From contig JAYESD010000002.1 of assembly GCA_036927565.1 (NCBI GenBank), positions 146,141,167 through 146,205,166 of the forward strand: 64,000 nucleotides of DNA. The letters are read 5' to 3'. Each line of letters begins with the position of its first letter. Position 1 is the first letter of the stretch. A program made the translations under genes and the position numbers. The notes under the pieces were generated by a model. The model was given only the letters and a program-made list of their open reading frames with translations, searched no databases and was not told where the DNA came from. This DNA comes from Tuctoria greenei. Its lineage: Eukaryota > Streptophyta > Magnoliopsida > Poales > Poaceae. This document shows positions 31,992 to 43,264 of the stretch, piece after piece.

Positions 31992-32897
31992 TGTCGGTGG
32001 TTTTCATCCGGAAGATCTCCCAACACTACTAAAAGTGTTTGTGGAGTTTGAAGTTTGGTGTGGGCGCGCAGAGATTCAAGAAGGTGAAATGTAAAATGAC
32101 AAAGGAGACACAAAGATTTATGTGGTTCAGGCCGCCTGAGCGTAATACCCTACTCCACGGGGTTTGTTGGTGTTGTATTGGATGTATGAACTCAACTCAG
32201 GTGACGTGAGTTGAGAGCGCGTGTGAGCCAATTAGACCAGATCAGATCAGATCAGCCTCAGATCAGATCAACCTCCCTTTTCTATGTATCGTCGGCCTGT
32301 CCTTTTATAGTACAAGGACAGGCCGTCACAAGTTGGCCTGGCCCGACATGTGGCCCCGGCGGCTACTAATATTGAGACACATTTGATGGGCTTAATTACC
32401 CTTAATGACCGAGTTACGGGCTTTGACAGCGCCGTTACTGGTAATAAAGGTCGACCGATCGTGTGTCATTAACATAGTATTAATGACACTTCATCGGGTC
32501 TTGAAGTCCTTGATTCCCCTTCAAAGATCCGGAGCCGTTATGGATTCTACCGGAGGTTTGAGACTGAAGATCTGACGGTTGGACACGTGGCAGTCCCGGA
32601 GCATACTGTGGGGAACATATAGGTCCAGTGGCACCAGACACATGTCAGTTTCGGAGCTTCCCTCGGTCTGGGGTTTGGTCCGGGGGTGCCATTATGGTAC
32701 ATAGCCCGAAGCTTCCCCCTTGTGGGCGGCAGCTCCGGTATGATGGTACAGGTGGCGACCCTGGGACTAACCATGTTGGGGAAGCGGGTCCAGTTATGTG
32801 TAACATGTGGGCCTCCGAAGGTCTTCAAATCGAGTAGATGACATTTCCTTGAGATATTTGCAATCTCAAGTGGTATACGGTACCCAGGGTACCGACA
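31992..32897 (-). repeat. 5' LTR of the Tat element (906 bp)
   Basis: On the minus strand it starts TGTCGGTACCC at 32897 and ends CCACCGACA at 31992. It is followed outside by GTATC (32898-32902), the target duplicate of 19736-19740. About 59 substitutions separate it from the 3' LTR over 895 aligned bases. The hairpin with the TATA box is at 32293-32325. Confidence 0.93.
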
Positions 32898-35800
32898 GTA
32901 TCAAATTACGCTTCAATACTATGTTGTATGCAACAACCTTTCAAAGGAAACCCAAATGCCGAACCGGTCCTTCCGTAAGTGGCAGGAGGTCCCCGAGTGG
33001 AGCATCTTCTATGCCCCCCGACAGATTTACACCTTGCTACCCTCAGCCCACTCGTATAAAAAGGTAGGGTAAGCCTCGACACCCAGGTTCACCAATTACA
33101 TCGGTTTCCTGGTTTTCATATAATCCGTATGCATCCAGTACAGTTCAAAGATGTCCAGCAGGGCCGCACACGGATCGGTCCTCAATCAACACAAGCAGGG
33201 CTACGCACGTGAGACCACGTCTTGTTGCATCCTACCCGCTGCTCGGTCTCAATTTCATATTCATAAACCATTCCTTGATTCAATTCATCCTGTGTAACAA
33301 AATCCTTTCTCGCAAGTAGATTCCAACTACTCAACTTCTACCGGATTCCTATGAACATAAGCATGCCATTGCCTACTCGTCGGGCAGTAGACCTACCCAA
33401 TACTCTATGGGTTTTGTGGGTCATGCAAGTGGAGTAACAAGCACCTGAGACCTAGTGCACAAAATCATCCTAGACATAAGTGATACAAATACAAACTTTG
33501 AAATAGCACTGAAATGCAAACCGGGGCTTGCCTATATGATATGCAATATATAAAGTACATGAGTGATATAGAAACTATGGAACAGATATTATAAATAGTT
33601 ATCAGTAGAGAAAATGATTTTAATTGGCTTTGGGATTTTTACAGTGGATACTAGGTTCTATGAGGAAGATCTGGACCAAAAACTGGAGATGTTCAAGGAA
33701 GCTTGTTGTCGCTTACATTCCAACAGGTAAAAGCCTTCTCTGAAACTCGGTTTTAATTCTTGAGCTTTGTCATGGCTAAAAGTGGATGATCAAGGTAGAG
33801 GGGGTCTCACTGGTTCTACGAAAATTTGTTTCACAATTTTCTAATCTTCGTAAAGGGAGAAATTGATTTTACAAGTTTCCAAGAAATTCTGAAAATGTTT
33901 CTGTACATTTTCCATTTTTCAATTGACATAGGTGATTTGAACACTGTTTAGTCCAGTAAATGAAGTTACAATGAACTTGAACTTTTTACTGGAGGTCAAG
34001 TGTACTTTTAAGAGTGTTCTTACCAAAATTGGGAATTTTCCAATTAAGAGAACAGGGGTAATTAATTTCCCAAGCAGTTAGCTCAAAGGAATTAATTATG
34101 ACAATTCTTGGATTTTCATGTCCAACAAATTGCACCACTGCAAAGTTGGGAACAATATTAGTTTACAAAAATTTATTTGGAATTATTTGAGCAAGTATGC
34201 TAGGATAAATTGATTTTTAAATTTCGATGAAATCAGGAATTAATTTGGAAGGAAAAGTATAAATAAAACCGGCTGGGCCCACTGGTTTAAAATCAACCAG
34301 TCACAGCTAGTCCACATATGGGCCATAGGGTTTAACCCTCGCAGCTGCATTCGATCCGGTGGCCACAGCAGCTCCAAGGGGGGAAAACAGTCGCTGACCT
34401 GCGGGGCTCGCGAGGTCGTCTTCTACCTCGCGCCCTGGGCGTCGCCCGGGCTCCCCGCCGCGGCGCAGCGCCAGCGAGCTCGCCGGATATGCTTTCTCGG
34501 CCACCACTCTTATCTATACTCGCCGGCTAACCAATTTCCAATGTGCTCAGCATGATAGAACGGTCGTCGACCGCCGGCGATGGCCAGAAATCCGCGTGCG
34601 ACGGCGGCGGCTAGGGTTTCGGCTATGTTGAAACTACACATACACAGCGCAAACGCCTCAAAAAAAGGTCGGGGAGACTCCTGGGAGCATGAGGAAGGGG
34701 ACCATGGGAAGAAAAAGGCATGGAGTCGCCGGCAAAGTCGACTTCGATTGTGAATTGAAGCTTTTTCCATGACAGTGGGGAAAACTCACCTAACTCAGCT
34801 CTCACTTGATCATTTCCGTTGATTCTGGGTAGAGGGGTGCACTAGGAGGTGGTGCACATAATACCTAACTGGATTAGTAAGAGTTTGCACCTAGAAACGG
34901 AATTGAGCGTACGACCTAGACCCGATGCTCTGCTTTACCGTCGGGAAAAACAGAAAATACTCAAGCTACGATCCATGAATCAATCTGAATCTTTGTGAGT
35001 ACATGGGGCTCGGTTAGGCGCACCTTTTTCCAGTTTACAGTGAAGCGTGAGATGGCCTAGAACGTCGGCTCCACGGTGACGCGGAGAGGTTCTAACGGCA
35101 GGACACCCTGACAGCCGGACAAGACCTTCACAATACCACAAATTTAAGCAAGGAATTGACATGGGAAGTTAAGGAGAGGGTGTATAATCCTTATGCACCT
35201 TACTTTGCTTCACAAAGCTCAATCAATCAGGGGCGGGATGGCTCGGGCGGCCAGGAGCAGAGGCGGCGAACTCTGTTCTTGCCGGAAGAAAGAAAACAGG
35301 GAGAGAGGAGCACGACAGTTGCCACTCTGGCCAAAGGAGTAGGAATAGAGATGGAGAGGAGTGCGGGACACGTTATGAAGCAACCTAGGAAGAAGCTCTG
35401 TGGATTGCATGCTGTGCGGTGTCGCCACGGTGAGCGGAGGCAGAGCACTCACGTAAACATGCCACTGACCAGTGGGTCCTGCAGCCCCCTTAAGTCTATC
35501 CTCCTCTGGTTAAACAAATATCCTACCAACTGATGTCCAAAATTCATGAAAATTTGTGGATAGGTTCAACTAAATATCTTGGATTTGATTCTGAAATCAA
35601 AACATCGAATTGATCAAGTTCCAATTGAAATTAAAATTTGAATTTTAATTTGAATGAAATTCAATGGAGCCACTGAATTAAATAGTAATTAATCTTCAAA
35701 AATTTTTAAACTTTGCATAGAGGTTATTTGGAATATTTGGAATTTAATGGTGAACTCAGATTTTTATTTTGGCATAGTTTGAACAGGAGAAAAATCTGAA

Positions 35801-35929
35801 TTTTTGAATCCCTTTCATTGAAGTTTGGATTGGTTTGCTTTTTCAGTTTCCATTTATAATTTCTTTTTCCCATTCAAAATTTTCAATTATCCTCCATGAA
35901 CTTTGTACTTTGAATTTAAGGATTTTACA
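32898..35929 (-). repeat. 5' LTR of Gypsy-A, 5' segment
   Basis: This continues the LTR interrupted at 19740; 32898-32902 is the duplicated target. It aligns with 8521-11633 but lacks the 82-bp block found at 9157-9238. It starts TGTAAAATCC on the minus strand at 35929, and TGATA (35930-35934) lies outside. Conserved minus-strand ORFs in the GC-rich part (34510-34770, 35219-35452) are LTR similarity, not genes. Confidence 0.9.
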
Positions 35930-35934
35930 TGATA

Positions 35935-36076
35935 ACGTTTGGATTAGTCGCACACATGATTTCTTAACAGTCTGATTTTCTACCGAGGAGTTTTTGTTAC
36001 TTCCGCTGAAAAAGTTTTAATCTACCATTCACCCCCCCCCCCCTTTGTAGTTTTTCACATGCTCTTCGATCCTACA
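35935..36076 (+). repeat. Sirevirus 3' LTR, last 142 bp
   Basis: The end of the LTR broken at 7813. It matches the reverse complement of 61284-61430, including the C-rich run (36028-36041) and the terminal CTTCGATCCTACA at 36064-36076. Chromovirus coding sequence starts right after it. Confidence 0.88.
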
Positions 36077-37303
36077 ACTTGAAAACTTGCTATTGGTGGG
36101 ATGGCATGAAAAGGGACATAGATGAATATGTTGCATTATGTGACACGTGTCAACGAGTGAAGGCTGAACACCAAAGACCAGCAGGATTATTACAGCCATT
36201 GAAGATTCCAGAATGGAAGTGGGAAGAAGGTGGTATGGACTTCATAGTTGGATTACCTTGCACTTCAGCAGGATATGATTCAATATGGGTTATTATGGGT
36301 CGATTGACTAAATCTGCGCACATTATTCCTGTCAAGACCACATATAGTGGAGCAAGGCTGGCAGAATTGTATACGGGAAGAATAATGTATTTACATGGAG
36401 TACCAAAGAAAATAGTGTTCGATAGAGGTTCTCAATTTACCTCAAGGTTTTGGCAAAAACTGCACGAGTCTATGGGAACTATGTTGAATTTCAGTTATGC
36501 ATACACCCCCAAACGGATGGACAAACTGAGAGGACAAATCAGATATTGGAGGACATGCTAAGAGCTTATGCGCTAAAATATGGGGGAAGTTGTGAAAAGA
36601 GTCTACCATATGCTGAATTCTCCTACAACAACAGTTATCAAGTAAGTTTAAAGATGTTACCATATGAAGCATTGTATGGGAGAAGGTGTAGGACACCCTT
36701 GTTTTGGAATGAGACAAGAGAAACTCGAGTATTTGGACCTGATGTAATATAGGATGCCGAAAAGCAAGTTCAGACAATCCGTGAGAATTTGTGGGATGCT
36801 CATTCAAGACAAAAGGGTTATACAAATAATAGGTGATAAACTTAGACTTTGGAGTGGGAGACTTTGTGTATCTCAAAGTATCACCTATGCGAGGTCAAAA
36901 GCGGTTTAACGTCAATGGCAAATTGGCACCTCGCTATATTGGACCATTCAAGATTTTGTACAAACATGGAGAAGTGGCATATAAGTTGGAGATGCTAGCA
37001 CATCTTTCTTATGTTCATGGTGTGTTCCACGTTTCTCAGCTCAATAAGTGTTTAAGAGTACCGGAGGAACAAATACCAACGGATGAATTGGAATTAGAGG
37101 CAGATTTGACTTATGCCCAGCAATCGGTCAAATTCATGGAATCAAAAGAGACAGTCACATGTAACTTGGTGATTTGATGGTGCAACGTACAATGGAAGCA
37201 TCATACAGAATCAGAAGAACCTTGGGAGCTAGAAGATTATCTCAAGGAAGAATTTCCCTACCTTTTTCCTTCTATGACCAATCTCGAGGGCGAGATTCAT
37301 TTT
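36077..37303 (+). pseudogene. Chromovirus integrase with chromodomain (Tekay-like), 3' end of pol
   Basis: The frame enters within the integrase zinc-binding region (YWWDGMKRDI, then CDTCQRVKAEHQRPAG). First catalytic Asp in GGMDFIVGLPCT, second in IVFDRGSQFTSRFW. A frameshift near 36510 is followed by HPQTDGQTERTNQILEDML with the Glu. All three catalytic residues survive. SYNNSYQVSLKMLPYEALYG, a TAG near 36750 and a TGA near 36836 follow. The GPF barrel (LAPRYIGPFKILYK, HVSQLNKCLRVPEEQ) and a chromodomain with one TGA (CNVQWKHHTESEEPWELEDY) end the protein. The element's 5' part lies beyond the Sirevirus, left of the window. A polypurine tract and LTR follow directly. This is the oldest layer of the left block. 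Confidence 0.9.
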
Positions 37304-37317
37304 AAGGGGGGTAGGTT
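37304..37317 (+). promoter_or_regulatory. Polypurine tract of the chromovirus
   Basis: AAGGGGGGTAGGTT touches the LTR start TGTAACACCC at 37318, in the usual plus-strand primer position. Confidence 0.85.
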
Positions 37318-38006
37318 TGTAACACCCTCATTTTCATCCATCATGCATTGCATACATTCCAATACATATTAAACATTAAGCAACAGAAAAAGGAACAACA
37401 TAAAAATAAATTAGAACCAAAGCAGCAATTAAAAACCAGATTCAGTGTGGACTTGTTCGAATTGGACCCCAGACTAGTCCGACTTACTCTCTGTTGTTTT
37501 TCGAAAATATCTGCTTTGCTACGGATTAGTCCAAAATCGTTTCTGTTGTCCTCTGGACTTGTCCGTTGATTTTATGAACTTTTCCGGTTTTGTTTCTGTT
37601 CTTGTCCGTACTTGTCCGTTGTTGGATACAGACTAGTTCGTGTATATCTATTGAGAACTTCCAAAAATTTTGGTCTGGTTCGATAGTGGGCAATTTCGAA
37701 CTTGTCCAGCTTGGTACCGGACTTGTCCATTTGAATCTCTGTTCTTGAACGGTATTGTCTGGTATTGCACCAGACTTCTCCGTTGAACTCTCTATACCCG
37801 ATTGGACTTGTTTGGCCCCTCTACGGACTAGTCCAGTGTGTAGGGTTTCGACACGAATTCTATTTTTCATCCATAAAAGGATTTTGGTTAATTAACTTAA
37901 TTGGGCTCAAGAACATCATGCCCCTCCTCTGAGGAGCCTAAGAGTTACTCTACCACGACCTCTGCTTGTTTCCAACGCATTATATATGGATTCTACCCTA
38001 ACCCTA
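37318..38006 (+). repeat. Chromovirus 3' LTR, first 689 bp
   Basis: Starts TGTAACACCCTCATTTTCAT, as do the minus-oriented LTRs ending at 46513 and 53890. It has several diverged copies of the near-palindrome GGACTAGTCC/GGACTTGTCC (37450-37840). It is cut at 38006 by Athila sequence; CCCTA (38002-38006) would be its target copy, but no partner is visible. Confidence 0.82.
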
Positions 38007-39091
38007 TGTTGGTGTTTCTTACATCACAGATAAAAATCCGCAAGCACACGAAAACTATCGTGTAGCACTTCCCCTTAAGAGAGTATTCCCAAGTGTACTG
38101 AATCCAAGGAACGTGTGTGTAATCTTGCGAACTAATCCACCCAGGGACACAAAGTTGTTTGGTAGGTAAGGAAAAGAGAGGAATTCAAAGTATTGATTCT
38201 ACCTCTTCAATCCGTGGGTCTACGAGATATTCATTGGTGATTTCTAACCTAAGCACCACGCTTACATTCTAAATCACAACTCTAGTTGTTTCAAACACAA
38301 AGCTACAACTAGAGCCTCTAATGAATTAAAGCAATGAACCCACAAGTAACTATTTGTGCAAACTACTATGAACTGAGAATCAAACTTGAATTCAATTCAC
38401 AAAGGCTTACTTGATTTGAATAAGACATTTTTAGGGGTACAAGTGTAGAAGAGGGACTTGACAACCTCAATCCTCCTTCTCCTAAACTCTTCACCACACT
38501 CTCCTTCTACATGGCATCCTCTAGGAGTACTCTAAGCCTTTGGAGTGGTATTCAATTCTCAACTTTTGGTGTGTGTGTGAAGTGAGGTGTGGGGTCTATT
38601 TATAGGGCAGGAGAAGAGTCTGTTCCCGCCAACAAATGCGCGCAAATCAGTCACCCACGACCTCTTCAAGCTGGGAGGAGCCAACACGTGGTGTTTGACC
38701 AAGAAAGGCGCCATGACCTAGTCGGCCGACTAGGGAGTCGGTCGACCTGGTCTCAGCCCTGTTGGGGTTATGCTTCTTCCAGGTCCCTGCCAGGTGGGTC
38801 CCATCCCCTTATATGGGTGCTATGTCATTGGATGGCCTCGAATACTTCTGTTTGTGTGCCATTTGATCCATGTGATGAAACTTGGCATCGATTGATTCGT
38901 CGAAACCCAATTTTATGGATTGCTCCCTGCTTGTCTTGGTCTTTTGAGTCTAAATTCACCTGCATATAAATAAACACCAACACATTTTGGAATTTGTTAG
39001 TTTTTAACCCTACCACTACATTATTTTTCTCTTTTGTGCACAGTATGAGGTGAATTTACAGTCTAAATATGGCACTTAAGGACCGTCAACA
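38007..39091 (-). repeat. Athila LTR a (3' LTR of a minus-strand Athila)
   Basis: On the minus strand it begins TGTTGACGGTCC at 39091 and ends AAACACCAACA at 38007. It shares blocks with the LTR at 48560-50068 but is shorter and diverged. A TATA box (CTATAAATAG on the minus strand) is at 38596-38605. No five-base repeat flanks it, so it is an LTR of a larger element, not a solo LTR. It interrupts the chromovirus LTR. Confidence 0.75.
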
Positions 39092-40431
39092 AACCCACAA
39101 ACTTAGTACTTTGCTCGTCTTCGAGTGAAGGCAAGAAAAAGAACTAAGGTGCTGTCATAAATTTGCATATAAGGGAATACTAGATATTTCAACTCATACG
39201 TCAATTCATGGCTACCACATCAATCTTGGGGTTTGAAGAGTGAAATTGTTGGGATGTAGTTCTCTTGGATCTTCCCTTGCCAAAATTATTTGACGATTTT
39301 GCTACATTCGGAAGGTCTAAGGAACGTTATCTCTCACCTAGAATCTCTCAAGTCTATCAAAGTGTTTTATGCTCACCTTGGCATGTTGTGCCAATTTTGT
39401 CCCTATACTAAATATGACTATATATGGTGTTTGATAGGGATAAATGTGGAACACATTGCAATTCATATGTTACTAAGTCAAAAACTTGATCCTATGAGAG
39501 ATTTATGCAACAAACAAATTGACAAAGGAAATCCTTGTGCACATGAATGGAATGGATACCTATGGACTCCATGATTTTCTCTCTTTAAGCATGAAACATG
39601 GCTACTCTCTCTCTCTCTTTTTTTTTTTTGAATTCCGTAGCCATGTCTTCTACTCCTTTTTATTTTTTCTAAAGAGATTTTGATGACCAAAATGTATGGT
39701 GTTTTCTTTATTGGATGGATGAATGGTGGATGCAAATTGCCAATGTGAGAAATTTTGCATGAATAGGGTGCACAAGAATTTTATAAGTCAAAAGTTTCAT
39801 GCATGTCACTCAATTGGGTCACGAGTTTGAAAAAGTTCAATGAAAGGCAAAGTGGAATATGCATGTGGTTTTCAAGACATTGTATCGTATGGCCGTGGTG
39901 GGTATGTAAATCTCGAATGAGAGGGTTAGGCAAATTTCAAGACTCCAAATTGTGCGTACATCAACAATCAATTTCAAGCAAGGAAATATCTCCTCAAGTA
40001 ACCCATTTACCATATCACACTAGTCAAATAATTAGATAACATGTTTTTATATTATGCTTGTGGGAATCATAAACAGGGAAATAAATCAAAATATAATGTA
40101 TTCAAATTTTTAGTTTAAGCAAATTTTGACTACCAAGTTTTAAGTTTTAACTATTGGGTTGAACTGATTTCACATATTCAATATTAAATATTAAATCAAC
40201 TCAAACAATAATGTAGCATGCATATTCAGGGGTAGGAGATCCAAACCGAATTTGTGGAGCGAAACGAAGCCGTGTGGGGCCCATACCAGGTCGGCCGACC
40301 AGGGGGTTCGGCCGACCCCTTCAGGCCTCTATGTTGCTCTGTTTTGACGTGTTGAGTCGTATAATCGGTTGCGACGTGTTTTGAGATGCAACGATATTTT
40401 TGCATCTTGGGATTTCAAGAATTTGTGGTAC

Positions 40432-40463
<32 letters not shown>

Positions 40464-40766
40464 TGTTCCCTGAATTCCTTATTCAACACAAAATAAACTA
40501 AAGATGGAACTTACCAGGTTAGATGGACTGGTAAGTTCCTTTTATTGATCTCAACTATGGGGATGCTTACATTATTCAACCTAAACTTAATGAAATAAAA
40601 AATTTGGAATAAAACTAAACAAAACTAGTAAGCATCCTATGCGGTCGGGACATCTACACTAAGGATTGTTGTAGATGTCGGGCTTCCCGACGGTGTTGCA
40701 TATGTGCCGCAGCTTGGCGCTCATGCCACGGTGAACACCATCAATCTCCTCCTTGAGGGTTATGAG
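39092..40766 (-). other. Athila 3' noncoding region
   Basis: Noncoding, AT-rich and diverged but homologous in parts to 50069-51390 (for example around 39460-39500 and 50500-50545). It contains a CT/T run (39605-39630), a C18 run with an AC repeat (40431-40463) and a perfect 12-bp hairpin (40506-40539). The block GGTCGGCCGACC near 40290 is a motif repeated in several Athila segments here. No gene is seen. Confidence 0.6.
40431..40463. repeat. Simple repeat: C18 followed by AC repeat
   Basis: Eighteen consecutive C followed by about seven AC units. Homopolymers of this length are prone to length error in both biology and sequencing. Confidence 0.9.
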
Positions 40767-41477
40767 CTAATCCTTCAGTTCCACCAACTTGATGCGCCCT
40801 TCAGCCACTAAGTCAGATAGCTTCTTGTTCTCCAAACGGAGAGAAGCTAACTCCTTAGAAAGCTTTGCAACTTTAGGGGCACGAGGAGATTTCCCGTCAC
40901 TATCCTCAAATTGGCTAGGTGGCCCTCTGATATAATGCGGCGAGAGGTGATGCCTAATCTTGGATGGTGACGAGCCCATCGATTCTTCCACTGCCAAATT
41001 ATCCACTTGCTTGAAAAAACCCTTTGCATAGCCTCCATTAGGTTGGCACACCCCGTGGATAATGAGGCGGTCTCCCACACGCTCGGGTGAGGTACGCATA
41101 GGGGACTTGTAGTGGTGTCTCACTACATCACCATCCTTGTTCTTTAGAGTGTACATGAACTCCTCGCTAGGCTGTAGCGTTGGGGAGACTCGTCTTTTTT
41201 AGGAAAAAAGATGGGTCTTGACAGACTTAAGGCCAGTCGGAGTCTAACGACGTGCAGGTGTTGTCGACTTCATGGGCGTCCTCCGAGGGGAAAGCGATCG
41301 TGTAGCACCATGAGGTTTTGTGCTATGCCCACGCGGAGTCTTCGTCGGTGGCGGGATCATGGCGAGGGGCACGACATCCGATGCCATGACAAACTCCAAA
41401 GCAAGGTGGGACTTGTCATTGGCCAGCGTGATGTCTCTGCTCAGGTTGAAGGTTGAGCTAGAGTGGGGATGAGGCAT
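40767..41477 (-). pseudogene. ORF of unknown function downstream of Athila integrase
   Basis: On the minus strand a start at 41477 gives MPHPHSSSTFNLSRDITLAN and a Pro/Arg/Ser/Thr-rich basic stretch to a stop at 41244. After a short gap with stops the reading resumes (MYTLKNKDGDVVRHHYKSP, from 41156) and runs 129 codons to 40767. It ends in a predicted short coiled coil (KLSKELASLRLENKKL). It lies where Athila elements carry an env-like or otherwise unassigned ORF, between integrase and the 3' noncoding region. I see no signal peptide or membrane segment, so I do not call it env. The function is not known. Confidence 0.4.
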
Positions 41478-41749
41478 AATTTTCTTTTAGGCCATGACTT
41501 GGAATCGGAGATGGATTTATTGATACGGTGCAAGGTTCCCCTCTTGTTCCCGTCAATATATAAGCGAGGAAAGCACGATAGCGCCGAGAATCTTATTGAG
41601 ATACGTCGGGAGAGTTTGCAAGCAAAAAAAGAAGGCTGACGGTTCGGCAGACCCTTTACTGGCTCCGTATAGGCCAAATTTTCATGGGTTGGCTTAATGG
41701 TCCCCATAGATGAAAAATTGGATGGGTCCATTAATTGGACGCGTAGAAT

Positions 41750-42832
41750 TTAGACAGGATTTAAAGAAACGGTGTGAAAATCAATAAGATTTATCATGTC
41801 TATTTCTTTTTCTGTCACATCCTCTTGGGATTCAAGAAATAATTTGAGTCGGTGCCCATTCTCTTTAAATAGATGACCATCATCGCCTTGGAGTGTGATT
41901 GCTCCATGAGATGTGGTTTCTACTACAGTGAAGGGTCGTTCCCATTTACTTCTGAGCTTCCCATATCCTAAGAGTTTAACCCTAGAATTGAAGAGTAGAA
42001 CTTTATCTCTGGGTTTGAACTCTTTAGGCGTAACCCTATTATCGTGCCAACTTTTTGTTCTTTCCTTGTAAATTTTGGCACTTGGGTACGCCTTATCTCT
42101 CCATTCTTCCATCTCGGAGAGTTGCTTCAATCGGTGCTTTCCTGCTTCATGAAGGTCCATGTTCCATCGCTTGATGGCCCAATAGGCTCTATGTTCCAAT
42201 TCTACAGGAAGGTGACAAGTCTTCCCATAGACAAGTTGGAATGTAGACATGTCGGTGGGAGTTTTGTAGGCAGTACGGTATGCGCACAATGCATCGGGTA
42301 GCATATGCTTCCACCCCGTTTCCATTTCCAAGATGGTCTTTTGCAGAATATTCATAATTTGCTTATTAGATGTTTCTGCTTGACCACTTGTTTGTGGGTG
42401 GTATGGGGTAGCAATGTTATGTTGGACACCAAGCTCCCTAAAAAGCTCCGGAAGGTCTTATCTTTGAAATGAGACCCTCCATCACTTATGAACATACAGG
42501 GAGTGCCAAAGCGCAGGAAAAATGATCTCATGGAACATTTTCCTAGCTTTCTTGGAATCAGCATTCTTGCATGGCAAAGCTTCTACCCATTTTGACACGT
42601 AATCTACAGCTACCAGGATATACTCGCAATCATAGGACCTAGGGAAAGGTCCCATAGATCAAATAACTCCACATTTAGATTATAGGTTAGGAGCATCGCA
42701 TTGCGAGCTGAGATTCCTCCATGTTTTTGACATTTTCAACATCTAAGAATGAATTCTTTTGTGTCTTCATACATAGAAGGCTAATAAAATCCACTTTGCC
42801 AGATCGTTGCTTGGGTACGGTGAACACCGTAC
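41750..42832 (-). pseudogene. Athila integrase
   Basis: On the minus strand the reading enters at the breakpoint (YGVHRTQATIWQSGFY) and continues through the zinc-binding part (FILRCKCQKHGG region, with stops). It then shows PFPRSYDCEYILVAVDYVSK, from which the first catalytic Asp has been lost to a stop. FLRFGTPCMFISDGGSHFKD carries the second Asp. The Glu region has a frameshift. From 42355 an open frame of 201 codons follows: NILQKTILEMETGWKHMLPD, AYKTPTDMSTFQLVYGKTCH, and a GPF-like barrel to 41750. Athila relatives match best from memory. It is clearly inactive. The gene stops dead at 42832 where plus-strand Athila LTR begins. Confidence 0.85.
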
Positions 42833-42989
42833 AAATATAATAGCTAGGGAATACTCTTGGGAGAAATACTACAGCGGTACTTTCTGAGCACTTGCGGAAC
42901 TCATCTTGCTTTGGCTTAGGTTAACCTATTGCTTTTGCAGAACTAGACTTGCTACAAGGATGACCTGTAGACGCTAGGAAATACCAACA
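42833..42989 (+). repeat. Truncated 5' LTR end of a plus-strand Athila
   Basis: The segment matches the 3' end of the Athila LTRs (block GGGAATACTCTTGGG, then TGCTACA-like and CTTGCGGA blocks) and ends ATACCAACA. A primer site follows eight bases later. Everything upstream in the LTR is missing: the left edge abuts integrase of the opposite-strand Athila. Confidence 0.7.
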
Positions 42990-42997
42990 AGCACTTC

Positions 42998-43015
42998 TGG
43001 CGCCGTTGTCGGGGA
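42998..43015 (+). promoter_or_regulatory. Primer binding site of Athila (tRNA-Asp type)
   Basis: TGGCGCCGTTGTCGGGGA differs by one base from the usual Athila/Tat primer site complementary to tRNA-Asp. It fixes the orientation of the element that owns the gag at 43265. Confidence 0.88.
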
Positions 43016-43264
43016 AGGCACAAAATATTTGCATCATCATGTTGTAGATAGGATTCTAGTAGGTTTTTAGTAGGATAACCCTCCTTTGTTTTTGCATTCT
43101 TTGATGTGAAAACAGGGTAGTTTATGATCGGTTTCTGTTTGCCGGCAAACTACGTAGAAGCTCTCGAGCCACTACTAAGAAGAGTTAAACCTCGTGTCGT
43201 TCTTCCTCAGGTGATCTTCTTGGCTTGAAAACCCATTATCTCCGCACCATCACGCTGCAAGCCG

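Larger units (their letters stand above)
19741..32897 (-). mobile_element. Tat-type Gypsy retrotransposon with an antisense extra gene
   Basis: A 13,157-bp minus-strand element: 5' LTR 31992-32897, primer site, gag, protease, RT, RNase H, second RNase H, integrase, a spacer, an antisense gene (plus strand 21174-24677), polypurine region and 3' LTR 19741-20635. GTATC flanks both ends (19736-19740, 32898-32902). The outer bases form TGTCGG...CCGACA. Order and second RNase H place it in the Tat lineage; cinful-zeon and Grande of maize and RIRE2 of rice look related from memory. By-eye alignment of the LTRs gives about 59 substitutions in 895 bp and no gap except 11 bp at one end. Confidence 0.9.
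7814..35929 (-). mobile_element. Complete Gypsy-A retrotransposon (Tekay-like chromovirus with orf0), nested
   Basis: Minus-strand element with 3' LTR 7814-11633, polypurine tract, integrase with chromodomain, RT/RNase H, protease, gag, an extra ORF before gag (16325-17284), leader, tRNA-Met type primer site, and a 5' LTR split as 19029-19740 and 32903-35929 by a Tat element. Without that insert it is about 15 kb. TGATA flanks both ends. The rice elements RIRE3 and RIRE8 are, from memory, similar in having long LTRs and an ORF before gag. Coding regions all carry stops, frameshifts or deletions, so it could move only with proteins from another copy. Confidence 0.88.
3770..36076 (+). mobile_element. 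Sirevirus-type Copia retrotransposon, 3' part (interrupted by Gypsy-A)
   Basis: This is the 3' portion of a plus-strand Copia element: end of RT, RNase H, a long untranslated region with several G-rich polypurine tracts, and the 3' LTR. The LTR is split at 7813 by the complete Gypsy-A element and resumes at 35935, ending at 36076 in a chromovirus integrase. The left part of the element lies beyond another Gypsy-A copy, outside the window. The same family recurs in inverse orientation at 61284-64000, and comparing the two fixed the LTR ends. Multiple polypurine tracts before the 3' LTR are a known Sirevirus trait. Confidence 0.8.

Noticed and set aside
38007..39091. Solo Athila LTR
   Set aside because: The flanking five bases (CCCTA and AACCC) do not match, and Athila interior follows directly after a purine tract.
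40767..41477. Envelope gene of Athila
   Set aside because: Right position but no signal peptide, membrane segment or Cys pattern is visible; left as unknown.
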